From Panorpa germanica (lineage: Eukaryota; Arthropoda; Insecta; Mecoptera; Panorpidae): DNA of 64,000 nucleotides. The number at the start of each line of letters is the position of its first letter. The stretch's first letter is position 1. The notes below the pieces were generated by a model. That model searched no databases, was not told the DNA's origin, and was given only the letters and a program-made list of their open reading frames with translations. A program made the position numbers and the translations under genes. Where the stretch lies: the NCBI GenBank assembly GCA_963678705.1, contig OY783210.1, positions 16,927,331 to 16,991,330 on the forward strand, given 5' to 3'. Of this stretch, positions 62,348 to 64,000 are shown piece by piece.

Positions 62348-63777
62348 CAGGGTAGGCGAACCTTTATGCATCAACGTGCCATTTTTTCTGAAAAATGTCG
62401 AATGAGGTCATTGACGTGCCATCAAATAATTTTGACTTTCTGATTATTTGGAAAATAATAATAATAAATACTATCTATCAAAACTCTTTATTAAATAAAG
62501 TAAACAAAAGAGGTACATTTTGGAATATTTTTATTACATGCATAAATTAAATTACTGTAAAATTAGTGTGACTTCTGTTGCTGCAGGTTAGATGACAAAT
62601 AATTTATGTTAGGGTTGTAAGATGTTATTTTTAGCAAAATGCATGCTGAACTGGATTCATCTGTCAAACGGTTTCTAACCGAGTTTTTAATGTTATTCAT
62701 CTCTGAAAATAATGACTCACAGGCATAGGTAGATGAAAACATTGTTAAAATAGCATGATCCAGCTTCTTCAAACAGTTAAATGTGTCTGGTAACGCATTC
62801 CATGTTTCCAGAATTTTGTTATTAGCGTTTTTACTTAAATTACTTGTCAATCTTTCAGTTTCAATTAATTCCAATTCTTTCCTTGTTTCAATAAATTTTT
62901 GAATCCATATTGAGCTTAATCAATCAACTGCATTTCAAATTCTTCAATTTCCAACCAATCGAATTGAGAGAAGTTCAGTTTATGAAATGACGCCACATCA
63001 GGGCACATAATAAATTTGAGTATTTCCGACAATTCTTTGAACTGAGAAAATCTCCCTGAAAATTCCTTGATTAAAGAATCGATCACAGAAATAAATTCTT
63101 CAGTAAATTTTTCTTTGTCTGCTGTCTCGTGAATATCAAAATCATTGATATATTTTTTCAAGTTTGGAAAATACTTGTAGTTTCTTGTGATAATATCGTT
63201 TCTGAAAACTTGCAGTTTAGCCTCAAAAGCGCGAATGAGATCTATCATGACAATAATTGTTATGTTTGTCCCTTGAAGCTTTACGTTTAATGTATTTAAA
63301 TGTTGGCATATGTCTGTAAAAAACATCAATTTTGAAAGCCACATAACGTCCAACAACTGTGGGTATTGTTCAATTTTTCCCTCATTTTGCAAAAACAGTC
63401 TGATTTCTTCCAAGCAATCAACAAATCTTTCAAGTACATTCCCGCGACTCAACCAGCGAACATTATTATACATCAGTAAGCCATTATACACCGAGTTGAT
63501 TTCATCCAACAAAGCATCGAACTTTCGCTTGTTTAAAGCCTGTGACGAGATGAGGTTGACTATTTTTGTAACTACCGCCATTATATTATCAAGTGATATT
63601 AAACCACTCTTAGAACACAAGGCTTGTTGGTGAATGATGCAGTTCGATCCTACTTAAATACTACAAAATACCTATTACTTAACACATTTTTTACACATGT
63701 TTTATGATCGGCGACGTGCCCAAAATATTGTGTCGCGTGCCATCAATGGCACGCGTGCCATTGGTTCGCCTACCCTG
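62348..63777 (-). mobile_element. hAT DNA transposon, internally deleted
   Basis: A 1,430-bp element with terminal inverted repeats CAGGGTAGGCGAACC (left 62348-62362; its complement GGTTCGCCTACCCTG at the right end). It is flanked by a perfect 8-bp duplication GTGTATGG at 62340-62347 and 63778-63785. Subterminal CGTGCCA strings recur inside both ends and may be transposase-binding sites. The minus strand carries the C-terminal half of a transposase. Full hAT elements of this kind are usually 2.5-4 kb, so the N-terminal coding half is gone, yet perfect ends and duplication imply it moved or was cut back recently. Confidence 0.95.
62560..63653 (-). pseudogene. hAT transposase C-terminal half, frameshifted
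   Basis: The open region begins at 63653 after an in-frame TAA with CIIHQQALCSK, the Cys-His motif preceding the helical insertion domain of hAT transposases. NNVRWLSRGNVLERF follows, as in the ZBED/GTF2IRD2-like hAT group. The frame stops at 62916-62918. The C-terminus continues from about 62915 in the next frame and includes STYACESLFSEMNNIKNSVR and NRLTDE, the hATC dimerisation domain, ending at 62563. A single-base indel near 62916-62922 explains the break. The BED zinc finger and the first catalytic Asp residues are missing, so it is inactive. Confidence 0.92.
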
Positions 63778-63785
63778 GTGTATGG

Positions 63786-64000
63786 TATAACATTACACTT
63801 TTGTATGAATACGCAAATCATGAACGACTAAAATCGCCCCACGAAAACATGATTTTTATTAAGAAAATTGTTTCTTAGTTTCTTTCATCTACCATACAAG
63901 TGGCACTGCAGAAAACGTTTGAGGAAGACTTCTAGTTTAATTCCACTTTTTATCATCCAGTATGTATAAGTTTATACATAAAGTTTTATTATAAAAGTTA
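63786..64000. other. Flanking sequence with no gene
   Basis: Nothing recognised up to the window end. Confidence 0.5.

Noticed and set aside
63310..63633. 107-codon plus-strand frame
   Set aside because: Antisense to the hAT transposase reading frame.

Overview
This is an AT-rich animal (almost certainly insect) nuclear window with no recognisable host gene. Nearly everything that can be named is a transposable element or a relic of one: several LINE families, a BEL/Pao LTR retrotransposon, hAT, mariner-like and Helitron-like DNA elements, short TIR elements (MITEs), tRNA-derived patches and long (AT)n arrays. The insect assignment rests on the mix of BEL/Pao, jockey-type, mariner and Helitron elements, the LINE C-terminal C-X2-C-X8-H-X4-C motif, and overall composition. 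I cannot name a species. No bacterial genes, rRNA, intact tRNA, CRISPR array or viral gene set is visible.

Layout, 0-23 kb: a LINE relic (1.5 kb), a poly(A) retroposon with a target-site duplication (3.5 kb), a dead mariner fragment (4.7 kb), MITE family A (6.6 and 15.2 kb), a hAT-type MITE with a perfect 8-bp target-site duplication (7.6-8.0 kb), a complete short Helitron inserted inside an (AT)n array (11.9-12.3 kb), a LINE 3' end (13.6-14.5 kb) abutting MITE family B (14.5 kb), a 5'-truncated jockey-type LINE with a 12-bp duplication (18.8-19.4 kb), a second MITE-B carrying a nested retroposon (20.3-20.7 kb), and a reverse-oriented Helitron 3' end (21.5 kb).

Layout, 23-27 kb: the best-preserved element, a 3.1-kb minus-strand BEL/Pao retrotransposon. 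It has 309-bp LTRs that I read as identical, TG/CA ends, an ATATT 5-bp duplication and a tRNA-Tyr-like primer binding site. Its single 561-codon frame fuses Gag to small Pol remnants, with the protease, the reverse transcriptase catalytic core and integrase missing. It looks like a recently mobilised deletion derivative that depends on an autonomous relative.

Layout, 27-62 kb: mostly featureless AT-rich sequence with LINE relics (28.0, 32.2, 33.3-33.9, 41.3, 45.1-45.7, 47.2 kb), a third MITE-A (30.5 kb), a degenerate approximately 155-bp tandem repeat (31.5-32.0 kb), an inverted-orientation pair of G/C-tract repeats (34.5 and 42.6 kb), a mariner C-terminus that keeps its catalytic motif (43.7 kb) and a third MITE-B (56.2 kb).

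Layout, 62.3-63.8 kb: a 1,430-bp internally deleted hAT transposon with intact terminal inverted repeats, a perfect 8-bp duplication and the C-terminal half of the transposase on the minus strand, broken by one frameshift.

The features do not form a pathway. They record layered insertion: young, well-bounded elements (BEL/Pao, hAT, jockey-type LINE, Helitron) on top of many decayed LINE 3' ends from one related group. I found no convincing new multi-gene system. The most interesting items are the in-frame Gag-Pol deletion element, the repeated tandem LINE 3' ends with conserved 3'-UTR hairpins, and the Helitron and retroposon nested in other repeats.
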